Source: CAIKMD01 sp035552195
GTDB lineage: Bacteria; Pseudomonadota; Alphaproteobacteria; ATCC43930; CGMCC-115725
Assembly: GCA_035552195.1 (NCBI GenBank)
Contig: DASZLU010000011.1
Coordinates: forward strand, 30,624 to 94,623
Length of the DNA stretch: 64,000 bases
Reading direction: 5' to 3'
Below are positions 7,709 through 17,072 of the stretch, piece after piece; positions within the stretch are counted from its first letter, which is position 1, and each line of letters begins with the position of its first letter. The position numbers and the translations under genes were made by a program. The notes below the pieces were generated by a model that saw only the letters and a program-made list of their open reading frames with translations, ran no database searches and was not told the DNA's origin.

Positions 7709-8836
7709 ATGAAGGGCATAGGCGGTGTCGGGCGGGTCGAACGGCTCGTCGGCGTCGATCTGCTGCGTGCCTTGGCGATCGTGCAAGTCGTCGCGGTGCA
7801 TATCAACAACATCTACATTCCGGCGCCGCAAGGCCTGCCCGCCCTGATCGCTAAACCGCACTGGGCGGACGGCGTCACGCTTTTCTTCGTTGTCTCGGGT
7901 TTTCTCATCACGCGCGCGATCATGCTGCGCGAGCGCGATCTTTATCGGCTTTCGCTACGCGGTTTCTACATCCGTCGGATCGCGCGGATTCAGCCTCTGC
8001 TGCTTGCTTCGATTGCTTTCGGTGCGGCGATGCTGGCGCTGGGGTTTACGGCCGAGCCTTTCATGAACCAGCCCCATGGTCGGTTCGATGCCGCGTTTTG
8101 GCTGTCGCTGGTGACCTTCAGCTTCAATTGGCTGCGCGTCGCTGCAGCGCAGAACTGCATGCTTAACGAATGGGGCATGCATTGGGATGTGATGTGGTCG
8201 CTCGCGATCGAAGAACAATTCTACCTCGTGCTGCCGATCGCGCTGTGGCTTGCGGGGCAGCGGAATCGCTTCCTGTTGCTTTTGCTCGCGGCGATCGCGG
8301 TCTGCGCCGGCCAACGGCTGAGCGCACCCGATTTTTCTTCGTTCACGGGTTACGATGCGCTCGGCGTCGGTGTTCTGGCCTCGATCCTCGCGCCTTTATT
8401 CCCGGCGCGGCTGGCCATCGCCGCGATGCCGCTCGGCGCGATAATCTTGGGGTTGGGCGTCGTCGCGCCCGAGCTTGCCGGCTTGCGGCCGTTCCTCGTG
8501 ATCGGCGGCGCCGCGATCTTCATCCTTGGCGATCAGGCGAAGGACGATGTTTTCAAGGGCGTTGTCCTCGGGCCCTTGTTCCGGATCGTCGCGAGGATCG
8601 GTGAGCTCAGTTACGAGCTTTATTTGCTCCATCCGCTGGTTCTTGTCCTCGTGGCGCCAACCTTTTTCGTCTGGCGGCTGAATTACGGTATGGCCGTGAT
8701 TTATGCAGTTGCGATCGCGGCCGTATTCGCGCATCTCGTCGAGACGTATTTTACGCGGCCGATGAATACACTGCTGCGGCGATCGCTATTGCCGTCCGCC
8801 GCTCTCCCGATGGCGGCCCACGAGGTCCGTGTCTAA
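7709..8836 (+). CDS. Acyltransferase family 3 (OafA/YrhL-like) membrane protein
   Basis: About 375 residues from ATG 7709; the in-frame TTG at 7685 is a weaker start. The acyltransferase-3 hallmarks are present: RLVGVDLLRALAIVQVVAVH near the N-terminus, GFLITRAIMLRER, the FYIRRIARIQP basic loop, and the MWSLAIEEQFYLVLP motif with its conserved Glu. About ten hydrophobic segments follow. Such integral membrane enzymes transfer acetyl or other acyl groups to lipopolysaccharide, exopolysaccharide or other carbohydrates. It may work with the ACP/SGNH genes at the start of the window, but several kilobases separate them, so this is a guess. It converges on the Dpp-type operon. Confidence 0.9.
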   Translation: MKGIGGVGRVERLVGVDLLRALAIVQVVAVHINNIYIPAPQGLPALIAKPHWADGVTLFFVVSGFLITRAIMLRERDLYRLSLRGFYIRRIARIQPLLLASIAFGAAMLALGFTAEPFMNQPHGRFDAAFWLSLVTFSFNWLRVAAAQNCMLNEWGMHWDVMWSLAIEEQFYLVLPIALWLAGQRNRFLLLLLAAIAVCAGQRLSAPDFSSFTGYDALGVGVLASILAPLFPARLAIAAMPLGAIILGLGVVAPELAGLRPFLVIGGAAIFILGDQAKDDVFKGVVLGPLFRIVARIGELSYELYLLHPLVLVLVAPTFFVWRLNYGMAVIYAVAIAAVFAHLVETYFTRPMNTLLRRSLLPSAALPMAAHEVRV

Positions 8837-8851
8837 AAAGGACGCGAGCGC

Positions 8852-9850
8852 CTATGGCGCTACGCGTGCGGCCGCTGGCTGGTGGAGATGGCACTCGACC
8901 ATGCGTATGCCGTCGCGCGTCGTGGCGGGACGATGGGTCTTGCAGATGGCCATGACTTTCGGGCAGCGCGGATGGAAGGTGCAACCCGGCGGCGGGGCGA
9001 GCGGGTTGGGAAAGCCCGGGCCCAACGCTAATTCCGGCAGGCCGCGCGTCGGATCGGGCGTCAGCACGGAGTCCAAAAGCGTCTGTGTGTAGGGATGGCG
9101 CGGCGCGGAGAAAATCTGCGCCGTCGGGCCAGCTTCGATGACGCGGCCGAGATACATCACCGCGACGCGATCGGCCATGTGCTCAACCACGGCGAGATTA
9201 TGCGTGACGATGACGAAGGTGAGATTGAGTTCGCGTCGCAGATCTTGCAGCAGGTTGAGGATCTGCGCCTGCACCGAGACGTCGAGCGCCGATGTCGGCT
9301 CGTCGCAGATCACGACTTCCGGACTCATCGCCAGCGCGCGGGCAATTGCGATGCGCTGGCGCTGGCCGCCGGAAAGCTGGCTCGGATAGGCGTAGATCAG
9401 CCGCCGCGGCAAGCCGACCAGCTCCATCAACTCTTCGACGCGGGCGCGGCGCTCGTCGCGCGTACCGACATTATGCACGTCGAGCGGGAGGGCGATGATC
9501 TGCGCCAGCGTCTTGCGCGGATTGAGCGACGAGTAGGGGTCCTGGAATACCGGCTGGACGCGGCGCGCGATCTCGTGGCGGCCGATCGACTGGATGGGCT
9601 GGCCCGCGAAATAAATCTCCCCGCTGGTCGGCGGCAGCAGGCCGAGCATCATGCGCGACAAGGTGGTCTTGCCGCAGCCGCTTTCACCGACGATCGCCAG
9701 CACTTCGCCACGTTTCAGCGCGAGGTCGACACCATCGACGGCGCGTAATTCTTTGCCGGCGCCGCCGAACATGCCCGCGCCGAGCGAGAACATGCGGCCG
9801 ACGTCGCGGCATTCGAGGACGATATCGGTCTTGACCGCGGCCTCGTTCAT
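8852..9850 (-). CDS. Dipeptide/oligopeptide ABC transporter ATPase (DppF/OppF type)
   Basis: A 332-residue ATPase, starting at the ATG whose ATGA overlap joins it to the DppD-like gene. Walker A is GESGCGKTT (about residues 55-63), the signature is LSGGQRQRIAIARAL, and Walker B is VVICDEPTSALD, followed by HNLAVVEHMADR. The C-terminus has the oligopeptide/dipeptide extension with cysteines (PGCTFHPRCPKVMAIC) typical of this subfamily. It energises uptake through the neighbouring permeases and is last in the minus-strand operon. The substrate is not deducible: peptides, nickel, sugars and opines are all imported by relatives. Confidence 0.93.
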   Translation of the reverse strand: MNEAAVKTDIVLECRDVGRMFSLGAGMFGGAGKELRAVDGVDLALKRGEVLAIVGESGCGKTTLSRMMLGLLPPTSGEIYFAGQPIQSIGRHEIARRVQPVFQDPYSSLNPRKTLAQIIALPLDVHNVGTRDERRARVEELMELVGLPRRLIYAYPSQLSGGQRQRIAIARALAMSPEVVICDEPTSALDVSVQAQILNLLQDLRRELNLTFVIVTHNLAVVEHMADRVAVMYLGRVIEAGPTAQIFSAPRHPYTQTLLDSVLTPDPTRGLPELALGPGFPNPLAPPPGCTFHPRCPKVMAICKTHRPATTRDGIRMVECHLHQPAAARVAP

Positions 9851-10875
9851 TCTGCGGCTCCGAGCGCTTCGGAGGCGCGGCGCGGCTCGAGCGGTGCACC
9901 GAGCGGCAAGAGGCAGCGATCGGCGCGGCCGGGCGCGGTCTCGCGCAGCGGCACGGGCGCCTTCGCGCAATCGGCGAAAGCCTGCGGGCAGCGATCGCGG
10001 AATTGGCAGCTTTGGATGGGGCCGAACAGCGGCGGCAAAATGCCGGGGATCGAACCGAGGGGCGCGCCGGGACGTGTCTTGCCGGGGATCGGGATGCACT
10101 CAAGCAAGCCGCGCGTATAGGGATGGCGCGGCGCCGCGAAGACTTCCTCGGCCGTGCCGGTCTCGACGATCTGGCCGGCATACATGACCACGACACGATC
10201 GGCCATGCGCGCGACGACGCCGAGATCGTGGGTGATGAGGATCAGCGCCATGCGATATTCGCGCTGCAGATCGTCGAGCAGGTGCAGAATTTGCGCCTGG
10301 ATCGTCACGTCGAGCGCAGTCGTCGGCTCGTCGGCGATGATCAGGGTCGGATCGCACATCAACGTCATCGCGATCATCGCACGCTGGCGCAGTCCGCCCG
10401 AAAGCTGATGCGGATATTGGCCGAGGCGGCTTGAGGCAGCGCTGATACCGACTTTCTGCAGCAGATATTCGGCGCGCTCGCGGGCCTGTTTGTGATTGCC
10501 CTTGCCGTGCCTGACGTAGATCTCCTCCATCTGATTGCCGATGGTGTAGACCGGATTGAGCGAGGTCATCGGGTCCTGGAAGATCATTGCCATGCGGTCG
10601 CCGCGCAGCAACGCGCGCTCTTTGGCCGAAAGCTTGGCGAGGTCGCGGCCTTCGAGCTCCAGCCGCCGAGCGGAAAGATGCGCGCGCCGCGGCAGCAATC
10701 CCATGATGCCGAGCGAGGTCATGGTCTTGCCGCAGCCACTTTCGCCGACGATGCACAGCGTCTCGCCGCGGCCGACATGGAGATCGACATCGCTGACCGC
10801 GCGCAGCGACCCGCCGGGCGTGTCGAGCGATACCGACAGGCCCTCGACGTGAAGAACTTTCTCTAGCCCGCTCAA
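9847..10875 (-). CDS. Dipeptide/oligopeptide ABC transporter ATPase (DppD/OppD type)
   Basis: A 342-residue ATPase. Walker A is GESGCGKTM (from about residue 44), the signature is LSGGLRQRAMIAMTL, and Walker B is LIIADEPTTALD. The C-terminal Dpp/Opp extension holds the cysteine cluster near CQFRDRCPQAFADC. It overlaps both its neighbours by ATGA, so translation of the four-gene unit is coupled. It pairs with the DppF-like ATPase to form the asymmetric nucleotide-binding dimer expected for this class of importer. Confidence 0.93.
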   Translation of the reverse strand: MSGLEKVLHVEGLSVSLDTPGGSLRAVSDVDLHVGRGETLCIVGESGCGKTMTSLGIMGLLPRRAHLSARRLELEGRDLAKLSAKERALLRGDRMAMIFQDPMTSLNPVYTIGNQMEEIYVRHGKGNHKQARERAEYLLQKVGISAASSRLGQYPHQLSGGLRQRAMIAMTLMCDPTLIIADEPTTALDVTIQAQILHLLDDLQREYRMALILITHDLGVVARMADRVVVMYAGQIVETGTAEEVFAAPRHPYTRGLLECIPIPGKTRPGAPLGSIPGILPPLFGPIQSCQFRDRCPQAFADCAKAPVPLRETAPGRADRCLLPLGAPLEPRRASEALGAAE

Positions 10876-11801
10876 TTTCGCCCTTCAGGCGCGGTGATGT
10901 CGCGGATGCCGTCGCCCAGCATGTTGATCGCCACGACGAGGACGAGGATGGCGATGCCCGGCACGGCGACGAGATAGGGCTGGAAGAACATGAAGTTCCG
11001 CCCCTCGGAGATCATCAGTCCCCAGGACGGCGTCGGCGGCCGGATGCCGAGGCCGAGGAAAGAGAGCGCCGCTTCGACGAGGATCGCCACCGCCATTTCG
11101 AGCGACGCGATGACGATGATGTGGTTGAGCACGTTGGGGAGTACTTCGCCGACGATGATGCGGAAGCGCGAGGCGCCGACCGCCTCGGCGGCGGTCACGT
11201 AGTCGGCGACCCGCGTTTGCTGCGTCACGCTGCGGGTGACGACGATGAAGCGATCCCAGAACAGCACGCCGAGGATGATGGTGACGCTGAACACCGTGCC
11301 GCCGAACACCTCGATCAGCGACAGGGCGACGAGGATGCCGGGGAGGGCAAGCTTTACATTGACGATATACATCACCACGCTATCGACCCAGCCACCGAAA
11401 TAGCCGCCGATGAGGCCAAGGCTGGTGCCGATGACGCCGGCCATGAAAGCGGCGCCGAAACCGATGGTAAGCGAGACGCGCGCGCCATACATCAGCCGCG
11501 TCAGGTAATCGCGGCCCATCGAATCGGTACCGAGGAGATGCGCCCAGCTGCCTTTCGCCGCCCAGACCGGAGGGATGAGGCGTTGCGACAGATCCTGCGC
11601 GTAAGGGTCGTAGGGCGTCAGCAGCGGCGCGCAGATCGCGATGAGCACCGTCGCCAGCACCACGGTCGCGCCGAAGAGGAAGCCGGGATGGGTCAGCGCC
11701 CGGCGGCGCATGATCTGCCGCGGCGAGGGCGCTTCGATCTCGATTTCGTAGGTCGGCGCCGGCGACGAGATGATGATACGGTCGCGTTCGATCGAGGTCA
11801 T
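10872..11801 (-). CDS. Dpp/Opp-type ABC permease (DppC type)
   Basis: A 309-residue inner-membrane permease with the long hydrophilic N-terminus and first membrane segment seen in DppC proteins. The cytoplasmic coupling (EAA) loop reads AAEAVGASRFRIIVGEVLPN. The LLGTDSMGRDYLTRLMYGAR segment is typical of the DppC/OppC N-terminal periplasmic loop. About six membrane helices are evident. Its stop overlaps the DppD-like start, and it lies ten bases after the DppB-like gene. Confidence 0.93.
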   Translation of the reverse strand: MTSIERDRIIISSPAPTYEIEIEAPSPRQIMRRRALTHPGFLFGATVVLATVLIAICAPLLTPYDPYAQDLSQRLIPPVWAAKGSWAHLLGTDSMGRDYLTRLMYGARVSLTIGFGAAFMAGVIGTSLGLIGGYFGGWVDSVVMYIVNVKLALPGILVALSLIEVFGGTVFSVTIILGVLFWDRFIVVTRSVTQQTRVADYVTAAEAVGASRFRIIVGEVLPNVLNHIIVIASLEMAVAILVEAALSFLGLGIRPPTPSWGLMISEGRNFMFFQPYLVAVPGIAILVLVVAINMLGDGIRDITAPEGRN

Positions 11802-11811
11802 GCGGTGCCTC

Positions 11812-12729
11812 TCATCCCAGCCTGATACGCGGATCGAGATAGGCGTTGATCAGGTCCGACAGCAAGGTCAGGAAGATGTAGCAGAAGGACACGAAGACAA
11901 CGATCGACTGCACCACCGGGAAATCGGTCCGGAGGATCGATTGGAAGGCAAGGAAACCAATCCCGTTCAGGGCGAAGACGGATTCGACGATCACCGACCC
12001 CCCCAAGAGGAAGCCGAGGGAAACAGCGGTCAGCGATACAACCGGAAGCATCGCATTGCGCAAAGCGTGCTTGAACAGCACCGAGCGGGTCGGCAGGCCT
12101 TTGGCGCGGGCCGTACGGATGTAGTCGCTGTCGAGCGCATCGAGCATGCCGGTTCGGGTGAGGCGCATGATCGCTGGCATCACCGAGGTGCCGAGGGTGA
12201 TCGTCGGCATGATGAAATTCGAGAAATGATCGGTGCCCGAGATCGGCAGCCAGCGCAGGCTGACGCCGAACACGATAATAAGGATAAGCCCGAACCAGAA
12301 ACTCGGCATGCCTTGGCCGAGGACGGCGAGACCGAGCGATGCCCGGTCGATCCAGCTATTCGGCCGCGTCGCCGCGACCACGCCTAAGGGGATCGCGATC
12401 AGCAGGGCGAAGATCAGCGACATGATCGAGAGCTGCGCCGTGACCCCGATGCGCTGGCCGATGAGGAAGGTCACTGGCTCGTTGGTGAACAGCGAGCGGC
12501 CGAGATCGCCGTGCAGCGCTTTCCATACCCAGTCGAAATATTGCATATAGAGCGGCCGGTCGAGACCGTAGAGATGGGCCGTTTGGGCGATCTGCTCCTG
12601 GGTCGCAGTATCGCCGGCCAAAGCCGAGGCGAGATCGCCCGACAACCGCAGCAGCGTGAAGCCGATGATCGACACGGTGATCGCGACCAACAGCGCGATC
12701 ATTGCTCGATGGATGAGGAACCGCGACAT
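11812..12729 (-). CDS. Dpp/Opp-type ABC permease (DppB type)
   Basis: A 305-residue permease, first gene of the minus-strand transporter operon. DppB features are the N-terminal LIHRAMIALLVAITVSIIGF helix, the periplasmic GLDRPLYMQYFDWV region, and the coupling loop RTARAKGLPTRSVLFKHALR. It ends with the usual YAYLDPRIR-like tail (INAYLDPRIRLG). It forms the channel with the DppC-like permease. The 246 bases between it and the divergent binding-protein gene must hold promoters for both directions. Confidence 0.93.
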   Translation of the reverse strand: MSRFLIHRAMIALLVAITVSIIGFTLLRLSGDLASALAGDTATQEQIAQTAHLYGLDRPLYMQYFDWVWKALHGDLGRSLFTNEPVTFLIGQRIGVTAQLSIMSLIFALLIAIPLGVVAATRPNSWIDRASLGLAVLGQGMPSFWFGLILIIVFGVSLRWLPISGTDHFSNFIMPTITLGTSVMPAIMRLTRTGMLDALDSDYIRTARAKGLPTRSVLFKHALRNAMLPVVSLTAVSLGFLLGGSVIVESVFALNGIGFLAFQSILRTDFPVVQSIVVFVSFCYIFLTLLSDLINAYLDPRIRLG

Positions 12730-12900
12730 CGCAGTCTTCTCTCGCGTCCAAACTCCCTGTCGACCGCCGACGCGCTTGGGTTTTTCTTCGCACGCGGCGA
12801 ACGAAGCCTAGCACTGGCACCAGCGTATTGAAACGGGCTTGTTTGTCGGCCATCCCACAGCGGATGCAGTGGGCGCGGCCCTGCCGCAGCGCCGCGCGCT

Positions 12901-12975
12901 CCCACCCCGACGCGCTTGCGGTTGTGCGGATTCTGGCAGACACTCGCAGAAAAAGTATCGCGAGGGGAGGAGACC
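12901..12975 (+). promoter_or_regulatory. Leader of first binding-protein gene, duplicated at 14546-14621
   Basis: The 75 bases before the GTG at 12976 align with the 76 bases before the second gene's GTG at 14622. Both have CCCACCCC, then CGCTTGCG, then a GACACT-N-GC block, then a GGGGAGG ribosome-binding site. The duplication that made the two genes therefore carried its upstream region. Confidence 0.6.
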
Positions 12976-14514
12976 GTGCAAAAGCTTTGGACGGGGATTC
13001 TTGGGCTAGCGGCGCTTCTGGCGCTCGGCATAACGCCGGCTGCGGCCGGCAAACCCGACGATACGCTGCGCATCGCGGTGGTCGATTGGTGGAGCACCCT
13101 CGACCCCTATCAATTCCCGCTCGATGAAGCCGGCGTCTTCTATCGCGGTGTCTATGAGACGCTCGTCCGCTATGACGAGCGCGAGCATAAGATACTGCCG
13201 CGTCTCGCCAAAGCATGGCGCCAGGTCGACGACAAGACGGTCGAATTCACGCTGCGCGACGATGTGAAATTCCACAACGGCGATCGTTTCGATGCCGATG
13301 ACGTGGTGGACACTATTCGCTTCCTCATCGACCCCAACACGCAGATTCGGTTCAAGGACGTCTTCCTGTGGATCGATAAGATCGAGAAGGTCGATCCGTA
13401 TAAAGTACGGATCACGGCCAAGGAGCCATTCGCGGGCGAACTCATGGCTTTCGCCTATCGGTTTTATATCTATGACTCGAAAGTGCTGAACAAGCTCGAG
13501 AACAAGGCCGATTACGGTCGCCTGGGCGCGATCGCGACGGGCCCCTACAAGGTCGTTTCGCTCGACCAGCAGAAAATGGTGCTGACGCGTTTCGACGATT
13601 ATTACGACAAAGACCGGCCCGGCACGGCGCCGATCAAGAATATCGTCGTCATGCCGATCCCGGATCGCCAGACGCAGATCGCCCAGTTCATGACCGGCAA
13701 TATCGATCTCATTCGCAACGCGACCGCCGATCTCGCGCGCGAACTGGCGAAGGACCCCGATAGCCGCGTGACGCCGATGCATAACGGCTTGCTGATGTAC
13801 CTGACCCTCGATGCTGCCGGCCGCTCCGACAATAAGGTCATGATGGATCAAAAAGTGCGCAAGGCGGTGATGGAGGCGATCGATCGCCAAGAGCTGACAA
13901 AAACCGTGATCCCGGGCGGCCAGATCGCCGCGCTCCTTGACGGAATCTGCGTCCCGGCCGATATCGGTTGCGCCTCCTCGACGAAACCGCCCGCCTACAA
14001 TCCTGAGGACGCGAAGAAGCTCTTGGCCGAAGCGGGCTACAAAGACGGCTTCGATCTCGAATTCGACGTGCACGAGCCGCTGGCCGAAATCGGCGAGGCG
14101 ATGGCCGGCATGCTGCGTAAGGTCGGCATCCGGGCGACGATGCGGACGTTGCCGCTGGCGCTCTACGTGCGCATGCGCGGCGAGGGCAAGCTGACCGCGT
14201 TTCTGGGCTTCTACCCCACCAATGCCCAGCCGGATATGGACAACATCCTCGACCTCTTCTTCGACGGCAATCGCGACTATTGGGCCGCCGACCCTATTAT
14301 CAAAGCGGCGCAGAAGACGGGCGCGATCGAGGGCGATCTCGAGAAGCGCGGCGATATCTACAAGCGGGCGATCGATGAGGTGAATAACAAGAATTTCATC
14401 CTGCCGGTCGCCGATCTGCCGATGGTCTTCGTTCACACCAAGGACGTCATGGTCAAAGAGAACCCGATCACGCCGATCAACACCGAGGTCGACGATTTCT
14501 ATTGGGCGCCCTAG
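12976..14514 (+). CDS. ABC transporter substrate-binding protein, family 5 (Dpp/Opp type), copy 1
   Basis: A 512-residue protein from GTG 12976, placed after a strong GGGGAGG site; the frame is open further upstream, but the leader duplication supports this start. The signal peptide (QKLWTGILGLAALLALGITP) is followed by cleavage near AAAG. SBP family 5 features are present: LAKAWRQVDDKTVEFTLRDD, VKFHNGDRFDADDVV, and ATGPYKVVSLDQQKMVLTRF. It delivers ligand to the divergent DppBCDF-like system. By eye it matches the next gene over nearly its whole length, a clear tandem duplication. Confidence 0.93.
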   Translation: MQKLWTGILGLAALLALGITPAAAGKPDDTLRIAVVDWWSTLDPYQFPLDEAGVFYRGVYETLVRYDEREHKILPRLAKAWRQVDDKTVEFTLRDDVKFHNGDRFDADDVVDTIRFLIDPNTQIRFKDVFLWIDKIEKVDPYKVRITAKEPFAGELMAFAYRFYIYDSKVLNKLENKADYGRLGAIATGPYKVVSLDQQKMVLTRFDDYYDKDRPGTAPIKNIVVMPIPDRQTQIAQFMTGNIDLIRNATADLARELAKDPDSRVTPMHNGLLMYLTLDAAGRSDNKVMMDQKVRKAVMEAIDRQELTKTVIPGGQIAALLDGICVPADIGCASSTKPPAYNPEDAKKLLAEAGYKDGFDLEFDVHEPLAEIGEAMAGMLRKVGIRATMRTLPLALYVRMRGEGKLTAFLGFYPTNAQPDMDNILDLFFDGNRDYWAADPIIKAAQKTGAIEGDLEKRGDIYKRAIDEVNNKNFILPVADLPMVFVHTKDVMVKENPITPINTEVDDFYWAP

Positions 14515-14545
14515 CGGCCGAGCGTGGGCGCGGGTGTCGGCATTT

Positions 14546-14621
14546 CCCACCCCAATCCGCTTGCGATCCGATCCGTTCTAGCCGACACTTGCCGCAAAAG
14601 CTTTGCGGGGGGAGGCATACG
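14546..14621 (+). promoter_or_regulatory. Leader of second binding-protein gene (copy of 12901-12975)
   Basis: This 76-base segment shares CCCACCCC, CGCTTGCG, the GACACTTGC block and a GGGGGGAGG ribosome-binding site with the leader of the first copy, at matching spacing. It may let the second gene be expressed on its own as well as by read-through. Confidence 0.55.
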
Positions 14622-16163
14622 GTGCAGAAGATTTGGGCGGGAATCCTCGGCCTGGTGGCGGTCTTGGCGATCGGCGTCGCACCGGCCGCGGCGAACAGGG
14701 CGAACGATACTTTGACCGTCGCGGTCCACGATTGGTGGAGTACGCTCGATCCTTATCAATTCCCGCTGGATGAAGCGAATATCTTCTACACCATCGTCTA
14801 CGAGACGCTGATCGGTTACGACGAGCGCGAGCACAAGATCATTCCGCGGCTCGCCAAGGCGTGGCGCCAGGTCGACGACAAGACGGTCGAGTTCGATCTG
14901 CGCGACAACGTGAAATTCCACAACGGCGATAAATTCGACGCCGACGACGTCGTCGGGACGATCAATTATCTGCTCGATCCGAAAGTGCCGCTTCGCTTCA
15001 AAAGCGTCTATGACTGGATAGACAAGGTCGAGAAGACCGGTCCTTACAGCGTACGCATCACCGCCAAGAAGCCGTTCGCGGTCGAACTGCTCACCTTCGC
15101 TTATCGCTTCTATATCCTCGATTCGAAGGTGCTTGCGAAGCTCGATAATAAAGCCGATTACGGCCGGACGGGCGACGCGATCGCGACCGGGCCTTACAAG
15201 ATGGTCTCGATCGACCAGCAAAAGATGGTGCTGGTGAAAAACGACGATTATTACGCCAAAGACGGGCCGTACAGCGCGCACATCAAGAATATCGTCGTCC
15301 GGCCGATCCCCGATCCGCAGACTCAGATCGCCGAATTCATGACCGGCAACGTCGATCTCATCCGCAACGCCTCGGCCGATACCGCGCGCCAACTCGCGCA
15401 GGCGCCGAACACGGTCGTGAGCCCGATGCATAACGGCTTGCTGATGTATATCACCCTCGACGCCGCCGGCCGCTCCGACAACAAGATGATGACGGATCAG
15501 CGCGTCCGCAAAGCCTTCATGGAAGCGATCGATCGCAAAGAACTCGCCAAGACGATCATCCCGGGCGGCGAGATTGCGGAGCTCCTCAACGGCATCTGCA
15601 TACCGAGCAATATCGGCTGCGTCTCCTCGACCAAGCCGCCGGATTTCAATCCGGAAGATGCAAAAAAACTCCTGGCCGAGGCCGGCTATAAAGACGGGGT
15701 CGATCTCGAGCTCGACGTGCACGAGCCGCTGGCCGAGATCGGCCAGGCCATCGCCGGCATGCTGCGCAAAGTCGGCATCCGCGCCAGCGTGCGGCCGCTG
15801 CCGCTGACGCTCTATGTCCGCTTGCGCGGCGACGGCAAGATGACGTCATTCCTCGGCTTCTATCCGACGACGGCACAGCCCGACATGGACAACATCCTCG
15901 ACTTCTTCGTCAACGGCAATCGCGGCTATATCGGCGACGATCCGGTCGTTAAAGGGGCGATGGAAAAAGGCGCCGTCGAATTCGATGCGAAGAAACGCGA
16001 CGCGATCTACGAGAAGGCGATCGACCACATCAACGAGCGGAACCTTATCTACCCGGTCGCCGATTTGCCGATGCAGTTCGTCCACACGAAAGAAGTCGCG
16101 GTGAAAGAGAACCGGGTCTCGCCGATTCAAACGACGGTCGTCGATTTCTACTGGGCGCAGTAG
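14622..16163 (+). CDS. ABC transporter substrate-binding protein, family 5 (Dpp/Opp type), copy 2
   Basis: A 513-residue protein from GTG 14622 with signal peptide QKIWAGILGLVAVLAIGVAP. It keeps the family 5 landmarks (VKFHNGDKFDADDVV, ATGPYKMVSIDQQKM, NGLLMYITLDAAGRSDNK) and both ends of copy 1 (start VQK[LI]W, end near DFYWA). Differences are scattered and include ligand-facing stretches, such as DYYAKDGPYSAHIKN against DYYDKDRPGTAPIKN. The two copies could therefore bind different ligands for one DppBCDF-type importer. Confidence 0.93.
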   Translation: MQKIWAGILGLVAVLAIGVAPAAANRANDTLTVAVHDWWSTLDPYQFPLDEANIFYTIVYETLIGYDEREHKIIPRLAKAWRQVDDKTVEFDLRDNVKFHNGDKFDADDVVGTINYLLDPKVPLRFKSVYDWIDKVEKTGPYSVRITAKKPFAVELLTFAYRFYILDSKVLAKLDNKADYGRTGDAIATGPYKMVSIDQQKMVLVKNDDYYAKDGPYSAHIKNIVVRPIPDPQTQIAEFMTGNVDLIRNASADTARQLAQAPNTVVSPMHNGLLMYITLDAAGRSDNKMMTDQRVRKAFMEAIDRKELAKTIIPGGEIAELLNGICIPSNIGCVSSTKPPDFNPEDAKKLLAEAGYKDGVDLELDVHEPLAEIGQAIAGMLRKVGIRASVRPLPLTLYVRLRGDGKMTSFLGFYPTTAQPDMDNILDFFVNGNRGYIGDDPVVKGAMEKGAVEFDAKKRDAIYEKAIDHINERNLIYPVADLPMQFVHTKEVAVKENRVSPIQTTVVDFYWAQ

Positions 16164-16212
16164 GGATCAACAGCGGCGCTGTCGAAATTCGTCGCAGCAA
16201 TGACGAGGGGGT

Positions 16213-17072
16213 TTATAACCTGGCGCCGGGCGCCCGATCGACCACGGCCCTGCCGATGCGGCGAAAGGCCAGCACGATCGCATCGGCCATGTTCGCTTTC
16301 GACACGACGCTCAGCTCGACGCCGAGATGGACGATGGTTTGGGCGATCTGCGGACGGATACCGCTGACGATGCAGTCGGCGCCATTAGGCGAGCCGCCGA
16401 AATCGCCTTCAACAGATGCTGCGCGACCAGCGTATCAACCGTCGGCACGCCGGTGATGTCGATGATGGCGATCTCCGCGCCGGTGTTAACGATGGTCTGC
16501 AGCAGATTTTCCATCATCACTTGCGTACGATTGCTGTCGAGCGTGCCGATCAGCGGCAGGGCGAGCACGCCCGGCCACAACGTCACGACCGGCGTCGACA
16601 GCTCGAGCTGCTCATCGCCCTGGCGCAGGATTACTTCCTCGCGGCTCGTCTGAAAGATCTCCGTCGTATAGAGGCCGAGCTTGTCGAGCAGCAGCGTCGC
16701 GGTCCAAACCTCGCGCGCGAGCGATGGAGCATCCTTGAGCTCGCGGCCGAGCAGATCGAAGAGCGGCGCTTTGAGCGAGAAGACGAACGTCGCCGTTTGC
16801 ACTTGACTCGCACCGCGCAAAGCGCGCGCACGCGAGAATTCTTCGAGGACGAGACGCGTCTCGCTCCAGGACGGCGTTGTGATATCCTCCAACTGTGCGA
16901 CGCCCGCAATGCACAGGGAATCGAGAAAGCACGTGGAGTAATCGCGCAATTCGGCTTGATCCTCGACGCTTCCCCTATTGGCGGCGCGTTGTTGCTCGAG
17001 CCAGGCCGCGAGCAGCGTTTCCCGATGTGCCGCGATCAATCTCGGAAGAAAGACCTCGTCGACGGACATCAT
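16213..17072 (-). pseudogene. RsbR-like STAS-domain protein, frameshifted near its end
   Basis: Residues 1-150 form an N-terminal RsbR-type globin-like region and residues 155 onward a STAS domain: LWPGVLALPLIGTLDSNRT, IIDITGVPTVDT (phosphorylatable Thr/Ser position of RsbR proteins), and VAQHLLKAISAARLM. In the given frame the protein derails after ARLM and stops at 16311. One base lost near 16382 (ATGGCGCC where ATGGGCGCC would restore frame) explains it. In the other frame the rest of a textbook STAS domain follows (ADCIVSGIRPQIAQTIVHLG, SKANMADAIVLAF), ending at 16213-16215. Corrected length is 286 residues, normal for the family. Sequencing error and real mutation cannot be separated here. 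Confidence 0.75.

Noticed and set aside
12930..12945. Possible sigma-54 promoter (TGGCAGACACTCGCA)
   Set aside because: The GG-to-GC distance is one base too short for a sigma-54 site, though the block itself is conserved in the duplicated leader.
13006..14550. Long open frame on the minus strand opposite the first DppA-type gene
   Set aside because: It mirrors a clear binding-protein gene in a GC-rich genome, has low-complexity Arg/Asp-rich sequence and no family motif. Similar mirror frames occur opposite sufB (59993-61753) and opposite the permease/LigB genes (23156-25090).
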